Program-made: the position numbers and the translations under genes
The notes under the pieces: generated by a model
What the model was told of the DNA's origin: nothing
Databases searched by the model: none
What the model saw: only the letters and a program-made list of their open reading frames with translations
DNA from: Pelomonas sp047654805
Lineage (GTDB): Bacteria > Pseudomonadota > Gammaproteobacteria > Burkholderiales > Burkholderiaceae_C
Assembly: GCF_047654805.1 (NCBI RefSeq)
Contig: NZ_JASGIV010000001.1
Coordinates: 2,604,001-2,668,000 of the forward strand
Reading direction: 5' to 3'
Length of the DNA stretch: 64,000 bases
Part shown: piece by piece, positions 35,677 to 44,553 of the stretch
Layout of the letters: each line of letters opens with the position of its first letter
How positions within the stretch are numbered: position 1 is the first letter of the stretch

Positions 35677-36146
35677 CCTCCATCCTTAACCACGACAGGC
35701 AAACGGTGATGCTGCAAAGCGTGCTGCTCAACCCTTCGGCTGAGAAATCGGCAGGCAAAGACGACGCACGCACTTGGCGTGCTAACCCGGCCTTCACTCT
35801 GGCTCCAGGCGAAATGTGGGTACTGGATGTTTCGCCGCCTGAAAAAGCAGCGACGGGCCGGGCCAGCCCCGGCGCTGCGTCAACGCCATCGCCATGGCTC
35901 GCGCGTTGCCAGATCCCTGTCTTCGTCCGCGTCGTGGCCTGCCGGGCGGAACGCGAGGGTATCGCCCAGTGCCCGGCAGAACGGTCCACATCGGAACTGA
36001 TCGTCCCCGGCGCCATGCCATCGGCGCTTCCTGATGGCTGGGAAAGCTGCCAAGGCACGCCCGCGTCAGATCATCGCTGACCCCTACTCGCAGTCCGAGT
36101 TGTGTACCCCGCCCCTTGTAGATCAGCGATGCTCACGGAGTTCTAA
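35677..36146. other. Gap with one weak open frame
   Basis: A 125-codon frame at 35706-36080 (plus) and a longer one on the minus strand overlap; neither shows a family, signal peptide or ribosome site beyond chance. The plus frame contains GEMWVLDVSPPEKAATGRAS with no recognised domain. Left uncalled. Confidence 0.25.
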
Positions 36147-36797
36147 ATGGCGAAATCTAGCGCTGACCCCGAAGATGCTGAGACGCGACCAAAAGAAGAG
36201 GCTGAGTTCTCGAAGCGTCGCTGGGTAGTGCTCGCTGGCCTCTTGATTCCTGCTTCTGCCGCGTGCGGCGGTGGCTATGCCTGGGTTCATGACTACGTGA
36301 GTAAGAGGAACGACCGCTACCGAGCCCGCCTTCAGAAGGTAGGCGCGCTGCGAAGCATGCTGGCGGTGACCCAGCAAATCCACGAGCAGCTTTCAACCTA
36401 CAAAGTTGCAAATCCCGACCTCCCCAAGGAGTCCAGTAGCAAGCTCGGCATTTTGCAGAGCTACGTCTATCGCGCTATCGAGAGTCCCAATGATCCGGAG
36501 CTGGTCCGCATGGGGGGGCTGATCAACAGCTTGATAGAAAAGAATGTTGCGATTGAGGCCGCGTTGAAAGATCTGGCCCCAACCGCTTGCACCGCCGCAC
36601 TGCAGCAAGCAGTCACGACATACGAGGTTCAGACGTTGGATTTCAAGACTCAATGGGGCTCTGTCGGAAAATATGTGGCTGCGACGAAAAACCTCGGGCC
36701 ACAGCGACCATTCTCAACGGCCATCTACGACGTTCTCGACAAGGAGTGGCAGGCGAACATCGACCGCATGGCGTGCGACAACCCTGGGGCAGCCTGA
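36147..36797 (+). CDS. Membrane-anchored hypothetical protein
   Basis: 216 residues; ATG 36147 has GGAG nine bases upstream. A cytoplasmic acidic N-terminus is followed by one membrane helix (WVVLAGLLIPASAACGGGYA, about residues 28-47) and a helical periplasmic part with two cysteines late in the sequence (APTACTAAL and DRMACDN). No family is recognised. Composition is less GC-rich than the core genes, consistent with acquisition. Confidence 0.55.
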   Translation: MAKSSADPEDAETRPKEEAEFSKRRWVVLAGLLIPASAACGGGYAWVHDYVSKRNDRYRARLQKVGALRSMLAVTQQIHEQLSTYKVANPDLPKESSSKLGILQSYVYRAIESPNDPELVRMGGLINSLIEKNVAIEAALKDLAPTACTAALQQAVTTYEVQTLDFKTQWGSVGKYVAATKNLGPQRPFSTAIYDVLDKEWQANIDRMACDNPGAA

Positions 36798-37191
36798 CAT
36801 TTCTGATGGCCCGTCAAGTACGCGCCGAGAGCCTCGCTAGGCTTGGTTCTGTCTCGCACCTCGCAGCCCCGAGACAACCCAGTCCAGCCATGCGCCTAGG
36901 TGTGGCGGAAGGTGGCCCAGGGCGCCTTTCTACCTGGCGTTCGTGCGAATCCAGCGTACAGCAACCGACGCTGCGCTTGCAGACGTTGCCGAAGCGGTTG
37001 ATCAAGTGGCACCGACCCTCATGCTCAGGTGAAGCTGAAAGATGCAGGATGGCCAACCCGCCGATCCCCACTGGCTGGGCGGTCGCTCGCGACCAGCGCT
37101 CACATCGCGTCACCCAGCTTCGTACGACGCTCTGCTGATTCGCAAGCCCGTCGTTGGACAGAATACTTTGCTGCCGACGTAGCAGCACCGG

Positions 37192-37338
37192 CATAACTTT
37201 GCCAACGGTGGGCTTCCTATAGCCTGAGGCCCTTTCCTCTCAGCAGGCATATTGGTCTACGGCGCTACACGGCCCTGGGCGGCCCGTTGCGCTTCTCAGG
37301 GGGAATAGTTATGCCTCCGCTGTTCGAGCAAAGTTATG
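37192..37338. repeat. 147-bp segment bounded by an 11-bp inverted repeat
   Basis: CATAACTTTGC at 37192-37202 is perfectly complemented by GCAAAGTTATG at 37328-37338, and a further AGTTATGCC at 37308-37316 matches GGCATAACT overlapping the left arm (37190-37198). It may be a miniature element or a recombination site such as an attC-like structure. The identity is open. Confidence 0.4.
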
Positions 37339-37368
37339 GATCCAAGCGCACACCGTCCCAGGAAATCC

Positions 37369-37405
37369 AAAAAGCCCTTGAGAATCAACGCTCTAGGGCT
37401 TTTTT
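37369..37405 (+). terminator. Intrinsic terminator
   Basis: AAAAAGCCCT pairs with AGGGCTTTTT over ten bases around a 16-base loop and is followed by a T-rich run. Textbook form, readable from either side. It lies just upstream of the integrase. Confidence 0.8.
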
Positions 37406-37448
37406 CTTTTCCTTACGGTCTCAAGCCATCCCGCACGATCCGAGATCA

Positions 37449-37511
37449 CATTGCAGTAACTAACGCAGTAACCAGACAATTTCGGCACCCCTCCGAAAAG
37501 TTACTGCAATG
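37449..37511. promoter_or_regulatory. Integrase-type repeats overlapping the int start codon
   Basis: CATTGCAGTAACT at 37449-37461 is perfectly inverted as AGTTACTGCAATG at 37499-37511, which contains the integrase ATG. A third copy of the core GCAGTAAC lies at 37465-37472. Such repeats are expected for arm-type integrase binding or autoregulation. Confidence 0.5.
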
Positions 37512-38754
37512 CCCCAGCATCTCATCCCCTCCAACGCCACCATCCAGGCGATCAAGCCGGGTGATTCCAGGCAGCGCCTTGGCGATGGCGCAGGGCTCTA
37601 CCTCCTGCTGTTCGTCAAAGGCGGGTCTCATGGCTGGCGCTTCGATTACACGTTTAAGGGTAAGCGCAAGACGCTGAGTCTGGGCACCTACCCCACGACC
37701 GGTCTAGCCCTCGCGCGCAAGGATGCAGCGGAGGCCCGCAGAAAGGTCCGCGAGGGTATCGATCCAAGTGCCGACCGGCAGGAGAAGCGCGTCGAAGAAG
37801 CCACCCAACGCTTGCTCGCTGAACTGGCCGAGGCCGGCATCGCACCCCCCGGAAGCTTCGAGGCGGTTGCCCGCGAGTGGTTTCTGAAGAACAAGTCGAC
37901 CTGGGCAGATTCGCATTCCGAGAAGATCATCCGGCGCCTTGAACGGGATGTCTTCCCGTGGATCGGCAAGCAGGCCATCAACGCGATCAAGCCGGCCGAC
38001 ATTCTGGAGCTGCTGAAACGGGTTCAGGAGCGCGGCGCACTTGAGACGACGCACCGCATCCAGCAGAACTGTGGACAGGTATTCCGCTACGCCGTTGCCA
38101 CGGGCCGGGCAACCAGTGACCCCAGCCGTGATCTTCGCGGAGCACTGCCGGCATGGCGTCCTGTGCACTACCCGACGATCACGGATCCCCGGGACGTCGG
38201 CCAGCTGCTTCGCGACATCCACGGCTACAAGGGCGGTCTGGTCGTGCGCTGCGCATTGAAGCTGACGCCGCTGGTGTTCGTGCGCCCGGGGTGAGCTGCG
38301 GCGCGGCGAGTGGTCTGAGTTCAACCTGGACGCTGCCGAATGGCGCATCCCGGCGGCAAAGATGAAGAGCGGCGTGATGCACATCGTCCCCCTCCCCCGC
38401 CAAGCGGTGGCGATCCTTCAGGAACTCCAGCCGCTGACCGGTGGCAACAAATGGGTGTTTCCGGGAAAACGCACCAACGGCCAACCCATGAGCGAGAACA
38501 CGGTCAACGCTGCACTGCGCACCCTGGGCTATGACCGCACGATGCTCACCGCCCACGGCTTCCGTGGAATGGCTTCAACGATGCTTCATGAGCAGGGCTG
38601 GCCCACCGACGTCATCGAGCGGCAGCTTTCGCATGCCGAGCGCAACGCGGTGAAGGCAGCCTACAACCATGCCGAGCACCTTCCGAAACGACGGGAGATG
38701 ATGCAGGCATGGGCGGACTATCTGGACAGCCTTCGAGCCAGCAAAACCAAGTAG
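37509..38754 (+). pseudogene. Tyrosine integrase (DUF4102/P4 type), one-base frameshift
   Basis: About 414 residues when joined. The first frame holds the DUF4102 arm-binding domain (LGDGAGLYLLLFVKGGSHGW, TLSLGTYPTTGLALARKDAA) and a core-binding domain. It breaks near 38291, where LVFVRPG is followed by a stop; removing one G from the GGGG run restores GELRRGEWSEFN and the catalytic domain with HGFRGMAST (His/Arg), QLSHAERNAVKAAYNHAEHL and its Tyr. Either a genuine inactivating insertion or a sequencing error. Confidence 0.82.
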
Positions 38755-38840
38755 GTCCAGGCGTATCGGCTCAGTGCAGGTCAAGCCGTCGCGACACGCA
38801 CTCGGTCGCGACGGCGACCGACGGGCATTGCACCACCTGT

Positions 38841-41060
38841 TCACACCGCCACAGTACCTTTCCCGCTTCTCTTCACACGCAGCATGGCGTGGTCTGCACG
38901 ATCGATCAGGCTCTGGCTGCTGGCGCCGTCTGCAGGGTCTGCTATCGCCACGCCGATCGTCACACCGACGGACACCGTGATTCCCGAATCGAGGAGGATG
39001 GGCTCCCGTATGGACTGAGCCACTCGCTCAGCCACTGCTCGCCATTCATCGCCCGACACGCCCTCCAGGACGAGCACGAATTCATCGCCCCCCAGCCTGG
39101 CGGCCGTGTCTGAAGGGCGGATGGCGGCTTGCAGGCGGCTCGCCACCGCTCTCAGCAGTTGGTCGCCGGCGTCGTGGCCGTGTTCATCGTTGACGGCCTT
39201 GAACCCGTCCAAGTCGAGGTAGCAAATCGCGACCAACTTCTGCTGTCGCCTGGCGACGGCAAGCGCCTGGGCGATACGGTCATGCAGCAGCATCCGGTTG
39301 GGCAGCTGCGTCAATGAGTCGTGGCTTGCGGCGTGGACGAGGGTTTCGTGAGCGTCCTTGATCTTCGTGATGTCTACGAGCATCACGAAGATCTCCGACT
39401 CGGACAGCGGCACCGCGCCAAAGTCGATCCATAGAGCGTCGCCGCATTTGGTGCGCATGCGAATGTGGGCGCGGTAGTGCCCCTCCCGCCTCATCGCCTC
39501 GTAACCTTCACCGCCCACCCGCTGGTAGTCCGCTTCCTCCCAATAGACCACTCGCACGGGCTGTCCCTCCAGCTCGCCGGGCCCGTAGCCCAGGATGCGC
39601 TCGGCCGCGCGGTTGCGCCAGGTAATCGTTCGGTTCTCGACCTTCGCCATCCCGACCAGGTCCGTGTCGAGCATCGCCGCCTGCTCTCGCATCAGCTTGC
39701 GCTGCGCAGTAACGTCCCGTGCCGACGAGAAGACAAGGATCTGGCCGCCAATGTCCGCCACCCTCAACTGCATCTCGACATCGATGACCTGCCCGTCGTC
39801 ACGGCGATGCTGAACGTCGACACGCTGGCTGTCGCCCGGCTTGATCTTGGCAAGCCAGGCATCGATGGCCACTTTGTCCTGGTTGACGTCCCAGCTGGCG
39901 ACGTGCCGCCCGGTGAGCCTCTCCCGGGTGGACTTGAGCATCTCCGCAAAGGAATCGCTCATCTCGACGAGGCGGCCCGACCCGTCGACGATGTGGATGC
40001 CGTCGCCAGCAGTCCTCAACAGTGCCTGGACTCGCAGACCCTGGTTCGCCAACGCCTGCATTGCCGCCTCTTCCCGGCGATTTGCGCGCAGCAGCAGCAG
40101 GCTCGCCAAGGCCACCAGGAACCACGTCAACGCGGACAGGCTTGCGACGATCCACACCTGCTGCCGCCACGGCGCGAAGAAACGCTTGTTGTTGATGCCG
40201 GCGAAGACGACGAACGGCCAAGACTTCAAGGCTCGATACGCCGTGGTGCGCACCTCGCCGTCAACCAGCACCTGCGACACGAAAGTGCCCGTCCGCGGAT
40301 GGGCAGAGAACGCCTTGAGCAGCTCCGGCGACACGGTGGTATCGCCGGGCTGCCCCTGGGCCGAACTGCCCGGCGAAAAGCGCGCCACCAGGCGGCGGTC
40401 ATCGCGCCGCAGCGTGACCGCGTCCAACGGATCGAGGTCGTACTGCTCAAACATCCGGCGGAAGTGATCAGCATTGACGGTGACGTAGAGCACACCCGCG
40501 AATTGGCCTCTGACGCGCACCGGATGCATGAATGCGACGACCCAGTTGCCTGAGACGCGAGAGGTCAGCGGTCCGCCGATGAAGGTCTTGGGTACAGCAA
40601 GCTGGCTGGCCTCACCGAAGTATTCGCGATCGGAGACGTTCTTCGGGGCGCCTTCTGGGAGGCTGGTACCCCAGCGGACGAGGCCGGCCGCATCCGTCAG
40701 CCGAAACGCCTCCGCGTCGCTGAGAAGCCCATAGCGGTCCCGCAAGACGTCGTTGAGAGTCGCATCCGTGGCGCCACCCGGACCGGACAGAAGCCGCTCC
40801 AGCTCGGAAGCGGTAGCGCGTATCACGCCATCGACGCGATCCACTTCGCTCTGGATGTTGAGCTGTGCGACGGCAGCCAGACCGTCGGCAACGCTTTTCG
40901 CCTGTTCCTGGAAGTCCCTGTGGGAGCGCTCCAGCACGTGCCAGACCAGCGCAACGAGCAAAAGCGCGACGGCAGAGTTCACTCCGACGATCCAGGCTGT
41001 CACCTGTCGGCGCCTCTTGGCCGCACCGTCAACAAACGCTTGCGGATCGCTTAGCGGCAT
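38841..41060 (-). CDS. Membrane diguanylate cyclase with dCache and PAS domains
   Basis: 739 residues from ATG 41060. An N-terminal helix (AWIVGVNSAVALLLVALVWH), a periplasmic Cache-type sensor (DREYFGEASQLAVPKTFIGG), a second helix (LSALTWFLVALASLLLL) and two cytoplasmic PAS domains lead to a C-terminal GGDEF domain with intact LGGDEFVLV near residue 656. The product should make cyclic di-GMP in response to an external ligand. The frame stays open upstream of 41060 but without coding character. Confidence 0.88.
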   Translation of the reverse strand: MPLSDPQAFVDGAAKRRRQVTAWIVGVNSAVALLLVALVWHVLERSHRDFQEQAKSVADGLAAVAQLNIQSEVDRVDGVIRATASELERLLSGPGGATDATLNDVLRDRYGLLSDAEAFRLTDAAGLVRWGTSLPEGAPKNVSDREYFGEASQLAVPKTFIGGPLTSRVSGNWVVAFMHPVRVRGQFAGVLYVTVNADHFRRMFEQYDLDPLDAVTLRRDDRRLVARFSPGSSAQGQPGDTTVSPELLKAFSAHPRTGTFVSQVLVDGEVRTTAYRALKSWPFVVFAGINNKRFFAPWRQQVWIVASLSALTWFLVALASLLLLRANRREEAAMQALANQGLRVQALLRTAGDGIHIVDGSGRLVEMSDSFAEMLKSTRERLTGRHVASWDVNQDKVAIDAWLAKIKPGDSQRVDVQHRRDDGQVIDVEMQLRVADIGGQILVFSSARDVTAQRKLMREQAAMLDTDLVGMAKVENRTITWRNRAAERILGYGPGELEGQPVRVVYWEEADYQRVGGEGYEAMRREGHYRAHIRMRTKCGDALWIDFGAVPLSESEIFVMLVDITKIKDAHETLVHAASHDSLTQLPNRMLLHDRIAQALAVARRQQKLVAICYLDLDGFKAVNDEHGHDAGDQLLRAVASRLQAAIRPSDTAARLGGDEFVLVLEGVSGDEWRAVAERVAQSIREPILLDSGITVSVGVTIGVAIADPADGASSQSLIDRADHAMLRVKRSGKGTVAV

Positions 41061-41409
41061 AGTTGATCGGCTCACCTGCAGAACGGAGCGAACGCCCGTG
41101 CGGCAAGCCGCCCCCGATGATTTCTGATTTATTAGCCCCCGAAGTAGTCTACATATGCGCAGCCGCCCTGGCATCCTCCGAGCACAACATTCAGCCGCCG
41201 CCGTGCTGACCAGCCCCCATATGCCGGGCTTGAAGCGCAGGGTCGGATACTCGTTTCTGGCGGGAACCGCAGTTCCTAGCGCCTGCACCTCCACGGCGAG
41301 TCTGCGGCCCCGCAGGTGAAAACGATGGTTTAGGATCAGGCCGTCAACACAGACGTCCCCGAGTGCACAGCCTTCGGCTCGAAGAAAGGCCGGAAGGGCT
41401 GCGGCGGGA
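41061..41409. other. Gap without recognised gene
   Basis: About 350 bp between the cyclase start and the next minus-strand ORF. An AT-rich patch (about 41120-41160) may hold the cyclase promoter. A minus frame in 41200-41340 reads LNHRFHLRGRRLAVEVQALG but has no recognised family or start, perhaps a decayed gene. Confidence 0.3.
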
Positions 41410-41859
41410 TCACTCCTGCGAGCCGACCAATCGGTCGATCTTTTCGCCGAGCTCGAACGCCAACCGCACGGCTGCCTTGGTTCCCATGTCGGCCCGGCCG
41501 GCGCCGACATAGATGTTGGCCGCGCGCAAGGTGCGGCAGGCCGCCGCCGCAGCCTGCGTGACTTCGTCCACGGCACGTGCCATCGAGACCGTCATGCGCA
41601 GGATCTGAACCTCGCGGTCGAGCTGGGTCAGATGGATACGCAACTGCCGCTGCCACGGCTTCGACTGCGGCACGGAGGTCAGCAGCGCATTGACGATCGC
41701 ATCCAAGTCGGCAATTGCCTTGGACAGATCGCCGCTGCGCGTGGGTCCGCTGTCGTGATCCCCCTTGAAAACCTTTCGCCTGCTCTTAATTCGCTGTCGA
41801 CCGGCCGGATGCCCCGGCCGGTGAACACCCACTGAACGGAGATCAAGCCATGTACACAT
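41410..41859 (-). CDS. Hypothetical helical protein beside hsp20
   Basis: The convincing part is the last about 115 residues, helical and charged (SKAIADLDAIVNALLTSVPQ, AVRLAFELGEKIDRLVGSQE). The ATG at 41859 would overlap the divergent hsp20 start and cross its promoter, so the true start is probably further in, though no clear start with ribosome site is visible. No family is recognised; position links it to the chaperone block. Confidence 0.4.
   Translation of the reverse strand: MCTWLDLRSVGVHRPGHPAGRQRIKSRRKVFKGDHDSGPTRSGDLSKAIADLDAIVNALLTSVPQSKPWQRQLRIHLTQLDREVQILRMTVSMARAVDEVTQAAAAACRTLRAANIYVGAGRADMGTKAAVRLAFELGEKIDRLVGSQE
41764..41794 (+). promoter_or_regulatory. Heat-shock-like promoter of the hsp20 operon
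   Basis: CTTGAAAA (41764-41771) matches the sigma-32 -35 consensus; TAATTCGC begins 15 bases later at 41787. The same pair with identical spacing precedes groES (44427, 44450). The -10 part is not the classical CCCCAT form, so sigma-32 dependence is inferred. A 9-bp stem ACCGGCCGG/CCGGCCGGT at 41800-41822 lies in the leader. Confidence 0.6.
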
Positions 41860-42293
41860 TGCTGACCCATCCGAACAGCCTGTTCGGACAATTCGACCGC
41901 TTGCAGCGCGAGCTCGACGAGTTCCTGTCGTCTGGTCTGCCCAGCAGCATCCGCTCGGTCGCGTCGGGCACCCAGCCGCAGATCAACGTCGGCCGCACCC
42001 CGCAAAGCGTGGAGGTCTATGCCTTCGCGCCTGGTCTGGACGCCAGCAAGATCGAGGTCACTCTGGACCGCGGCGTGCTGCGTCTTGCCGGAGAGCGCGT
42101 GCAGGCGGCCTCCTCCAACGAGCGCCAACGCTTCTATGCGCGCGAGCGTGCCACGGGCCGCTTTGACCGCACGGTTTCGCTGCCTGACGACATCGATCCC
42201 GACCAAGTCAAGGCCAGCTACCGCGACGGCGTACTGCTCGTCAGCATCGCCCGCCGGGAGGCCGAGCAACCCAAGCGCATCGCTATCCAGTAA
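41850..42293 (+). CDS. Hsp20/alpha-crystallin small heat-shock protein 1
   Basis: 147 residues; holdase chaperone. The alpha-crystallin domain runs from about residue 45 (PQINVGRTPQSVEVYAFAPG) to the GVLLVSIAR strand and ends with the short tail PKRIAIQ, which carries the I-x-I contact motif used in oligomer assembly. GGAG precedes the ATG. First of three consecutive hsp20 genes. Confidence 0.93.
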   Translation: MYTLLTHPNSLFGQFDRLQRELDEFLSSGLPSSIRSVASGTQPQINVGRTPQSVEVYAFAPGLDASKIEVTLDRGVLRLAGERVQAASSNERQRFYARERATGRFDRTVSLPDDIDPDQVKASYRDGVLLVSIARREAEQPKRIAIQ

Positions 42294-42318
42294 TCGTTGC
42301 ATCCAAGGAGTCAACATC

Positions 42319-42729
42319 ATGAGCAAGGAGATCACTCAACGCGACAAATCCGAGGTCGCTGCTGAAGCTAACGCTGGTCCTAGCGCCGGCTCTATCGATC
42401 GCGCCGTCACGCCAGCAGTGGACGTGTTCGAGGACGAAACAGGCATCACGCTTCTGGCCGACATGCCTGGCGTTCCCCGCGACCAACTGGAACTGCATGT
42501 CGAAGGCGATTCCCTCCTCATCGAGGGGAGTGTGCAACCCCTGACGCCGAACGGCATGGAGGCCATCTACGCGGAACTGCGTGTCCCTCGTTTCCGTCGC
42601 AGCTTCACCCTCAGCCGGGAACTGGACACGTCCAAGATCGATGCCAACCTCAAGGACGGCGTGCTGATGCTGCGCATCCCCAAGCAGGCACATGCGCAGC
42701 CCCGGCGAATCGCCGTCAGCGCAGCTTGA
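42319..42729 (+). CDS. Hsp20/alpha-crystallin small heat-shock protein 2
   Basis: 136 residues. A short polar N-terminus precedes the alpha-crystallin core (PAVDVFEDETGITLLADMPG, VEGDSLLIEGSV, LKDGVLMLRIPK) and a tail PRRIAVSAA holding I-x-V. AAGGAG precedes the ATG, 25 bases after hsp20 no. 1. Sequence differs from its neighbours, so the three are diverged paralogues, perhaps forming mixed oligomers. Confidence 0.93.
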   Translation: MSKEITQRDKSEVAAEANAGPSAGSIDRAVTPAVDVFEDETGITLLADMPGVPRDQLELHVEGDSLLIEGSVQPLTPNGMEAIYAELRVPRFRRSFTLSRELDTSKIDANLKDGVLMLRIPKQAHAQPRRIAVSAA

Positions 42730-42745
42730 CCGGAGGGCCGAAACC

Positions 42746-43282
42746 ATGACCAACCTTGCAGAGCAGTTGAAGCATGGCGCCGGCCAAGCCTGGGAGTCGC
42801 TGACGGAAGGCTGGCGAGAACTGGGATCGCGAGCTAGCGGCGCGCTGACTCGCTTCTGGAACGATGCGGACGAGGCACAGCCGGCCAATGCCAGCGGCGA
42901 CAAGCCGTCTCAGGCCGGCAACGCTGACCGCTTGCTGCCCCCCGCGCGCTGGGCCTTCATGGCCGTTGACGTCTACGGTTCGGCCGACAAGCTGATCGTG
43001 CGCATCGAGGCGCCTGGCATGGCCCGAGAGGACTTTCAGATCGAGATGAGCTCGCCTGAAATGCTCAGCGTGCTGGGGCGCAAGCGATACGACCGGGAGC
43101 GGCAGAGCAGCCGCTACGCGCTTGTGCAGTGCGCGTACGGCACCTTCCGGCGCGACATCCAGTTGCCGGCACCGGTCGACGTCGAGCGTGCAAAAGCCAC
43201 CTACGACGCGGGTGTGCTGCGCATCGAGCTGCCGCGGCGCGAGTTGGTGCCGCACCGCCGTATCGAAGTGCGAGTGGCCTAA
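42746..43282 (+). CDS. Hsp20/alpha-crystallin small heat-shock protein 3
   Basis: 178 residues, the longest of the three. A helical N-terminal extension (AEQLKHGAGQAWESLTEGWR) and a polar linker precede the alpha-crystallin domain (WAFMAVDVYGSADKLIVRIE, GVLRIELPRRE), ending HRRIEVRVA with the I-x-V tail. It follows hsp20 no. 2 by 16 bases with CGGAGG as ribosome site and closes the operon before a large hairpin. Confidence 0.92.
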   Translation: MTNLAEQLKHGAGQAWESLTEGWRELGSRASGALTRFWNDADEAQPANASGDKPSQAGNADRLLPPARWAFMAVDVYGSADKLIVRIEAPGMAREDFQIEMSSPEMLSVLGRKRYDRERQSSRYALVQCAYGTFRRDIQLPAPVDVERAKATYDAGVLRIELPRRELVPHRRIEVRVA

Positions 43283-43295
43283 CCCTCGGCCATCC

Positions 43296-43343
43296 TCGGC
43301 TCCCCACGGATGATCCGCTCAACGGACAACCGTGGGGAGCCGA
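43296..43343. terminator. Large perfect hairpin after hsp20 operon
   Basis: TCGGCTCCCCACGG pairs over all 14 bases with CCGTGGGGAGCCGA; the 20-base loop contains its own TCCG/CGGA. It begins 14 bases after the hsp20 no. 3 stop. There is no T-run, so it may protect the 3' end or act with a factor rather than end transcription alone. Confidence 0.6.
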
Positions 43344-43427
43344 CTTCGTATACGAGTTCTAACGGCATCAGTAGCAGCGCTCTCTTGAGTGCGAGGCAGC
43401 TTTTCCTCTGACCTCTCTGATCGGGGC

Positions 43428-43625
43428 ATGAAAGCCAAAGAGTTTGATCTCACGCCAGAGGAGCGCGAGGCGCTGTATTTCATTCCGCAAACGGTCGGGG
43501 GGCGTGTGGTCAGCGAAGCCATTCAGCGCAGCCTGCAGGAAAAGGGTCTGTTGACGCCGATCCGGGAGGACGGCCGTCGCTGGCTGACGCTTCTTGGCGA
43601 TCAAGTCAGGCGCGGCCGCAGATAG
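43428..43625 (+). CDS. Small hypothetical protein
   Basis: 65 residues, charged, mostly helical (FDLTPEEREALYFIPQTVGG, LGDQVRRGRR). ATG 43428 follows a weak GGGG. The predicted shape is a small DNA- or protein-binding helical domain. No family is recognised; it lies between the hsp20 and groES units. Confidence 0.45.
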   Translation: MKAKEFDLTPEEREALYFIPQTVGGRVVSEAIQRSLQEKGLLTPIREDGRRWLTLLGDQVRRGRR

Positions 43626-43660
43626 CGCCCAGCTGGAAACACCCGCGGCGACGCGCTAGC

Positions 43661-44392
43661 GTGAGCGTGGATCGCACCCCGTACCTCTTGATTTCCGGCC
43701 TGGGAATCGGTAAAAATTTTCTCGTCTGTACGAGCTCCGCTTTGCCGACCATGATCTTCGACATCATTCGGCAGCAGGTAGAGATCTTGCGCAGGCCGTT
43801 GGCCGCCGTCGTGCTCAGCACGCTTCCCCGCAGATCTTCGCCAATGCTGCTTTTGCTTCACTGGCACGGCTTCGCAGTCAATGAGCGAATGCTTCCGCCG
43901 GGACAGGATTTTTCGAATTCGCACAGTCGCGAGTCGCTACCCAGTTCTGCGTTGCAGCTCAACCAGACGTGGACCCAACTGGAGCAACTTGACCAGCAAA
44001 TGCTTGACGCGGCTTGGCAGCTAGGCGCCTGGGACCTCGTTCGGGAAGAACACCGCGGTTGCAACGTGGTCGGCGCTTCGGTCCGAGAGACCGTCGCCTG
44101 TCGACAAGCATTCGGCGACAACCCGCTGAAGCCTGAAGATGAGGCGCACCTGACCGCCGAAGCGCCAGACCGCGATGCCATGAAGGCTATGGCCGCCAAG
44201 CTGGGCTATGTGCGTTGGCTCTTCAGACCTGTTGCTGATGGCCTGTGGCGGGGTGCAGGTCAAGATGACAGCCTGCTGGCAGGAGGCGGGCGCTTGCCGC
44301 CGTGCCCCGTCGCACCGGTTGCTTCCGTCGGCACGCGAATCTCGCGCAGCAGCTACCAGCTCGGCCGTATCGATCGCATCGTGCTGATCTGA
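43661..44392 (+). CDS. Hypothetical protein upstream of groES
   Basis: 243 residues if GTG 43661 is used; the compositionally convincing part starts at about residue 60 (LHWHGFAVNERMLPPGQDFS) and includes QLEQLDQQMLDAAWQLGAWD, then MKAMAAKLGYVRWLFRP. No membrane helix or known domain. It ends 160 bases before groES and may be specific to this chaperone island. Confidence 0.45.
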   Translation: MSVDRTPYLLISGLGIGKNFLVCTSSALPTMIFDIIRQQVEILRRPLAAVVLSTLPRRSSPMLLLLHWHGFAVNERMLPPGQDFSNSHSRESLPSSALQLNQTWTQLEQLDQQMLDAAWQLGAWDLVREEHRGCNVVGASVRETVACRQAFGDNPLKPEDEAHLTAEAPDRDAMKAMAAKLGYVRWLFRPVADGLWRGAGQDDSLLAGGGRLPPCPVAPVASVGTRISRSSYQLGRIDRIVLI

Positions 44393-44426
44393 CCGTGTTT
44401 GAGATTGAGAGCACCTTGCGGGTGCT

Positions 44427-44457
44427 CTTGAAAAGCCTGCGGCAGGCTCTAAATCGC
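44427..44457 (+). promoter_or_regulatory. Heat-shock-like promoter of groES-groEL
   Basis: CTTGAAAA at 44427-44434 and TAAATCGC at 44450-44457 repeat the hsp20 promoter layout with the same 15-base gap. The -35 box is partly embedded in an 8-bp stem AGAGCACC/GGTGCTCT (about 44408-44428). No canonical CIRCE element (HrcA site) is seen. Confidence 0.6.
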
Positions 44458-44553
44458 CGATCGGTCGGGGTGGGAATGTCGGCCTATAGCGCCAGTGCCT
44501 TCCCTTCCGGCATCACCTTTGTCAATCGTCTGCCATCTGAAAGGAGACCCAAG

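Larger units (their letters stand above)
36798..37508. other. Non-coding approach to the integrase gene
   Basis: No gene is supported in about 700 bp. It holds an 11-bp inverted repeat 147 bases wide, a strong intrinsic terminator and integrase-type repeats, listed separately. Short open frames on both strands have no family features. Confidence 0.45.

Noticed and set aside
37192..37338. Calling this a true integron attC site
   Set aside because: No integron integrase, cassette array or clear inner L boxes; left as an unassigned inverted repeat.
44401..44430. CIRCE element upstream of groES
   Set aside because: The hairpin AGAGCACC/GGTGCTCT differs from TTAGCACTC-N9-GAGTGCTAA in sequence and spacing.
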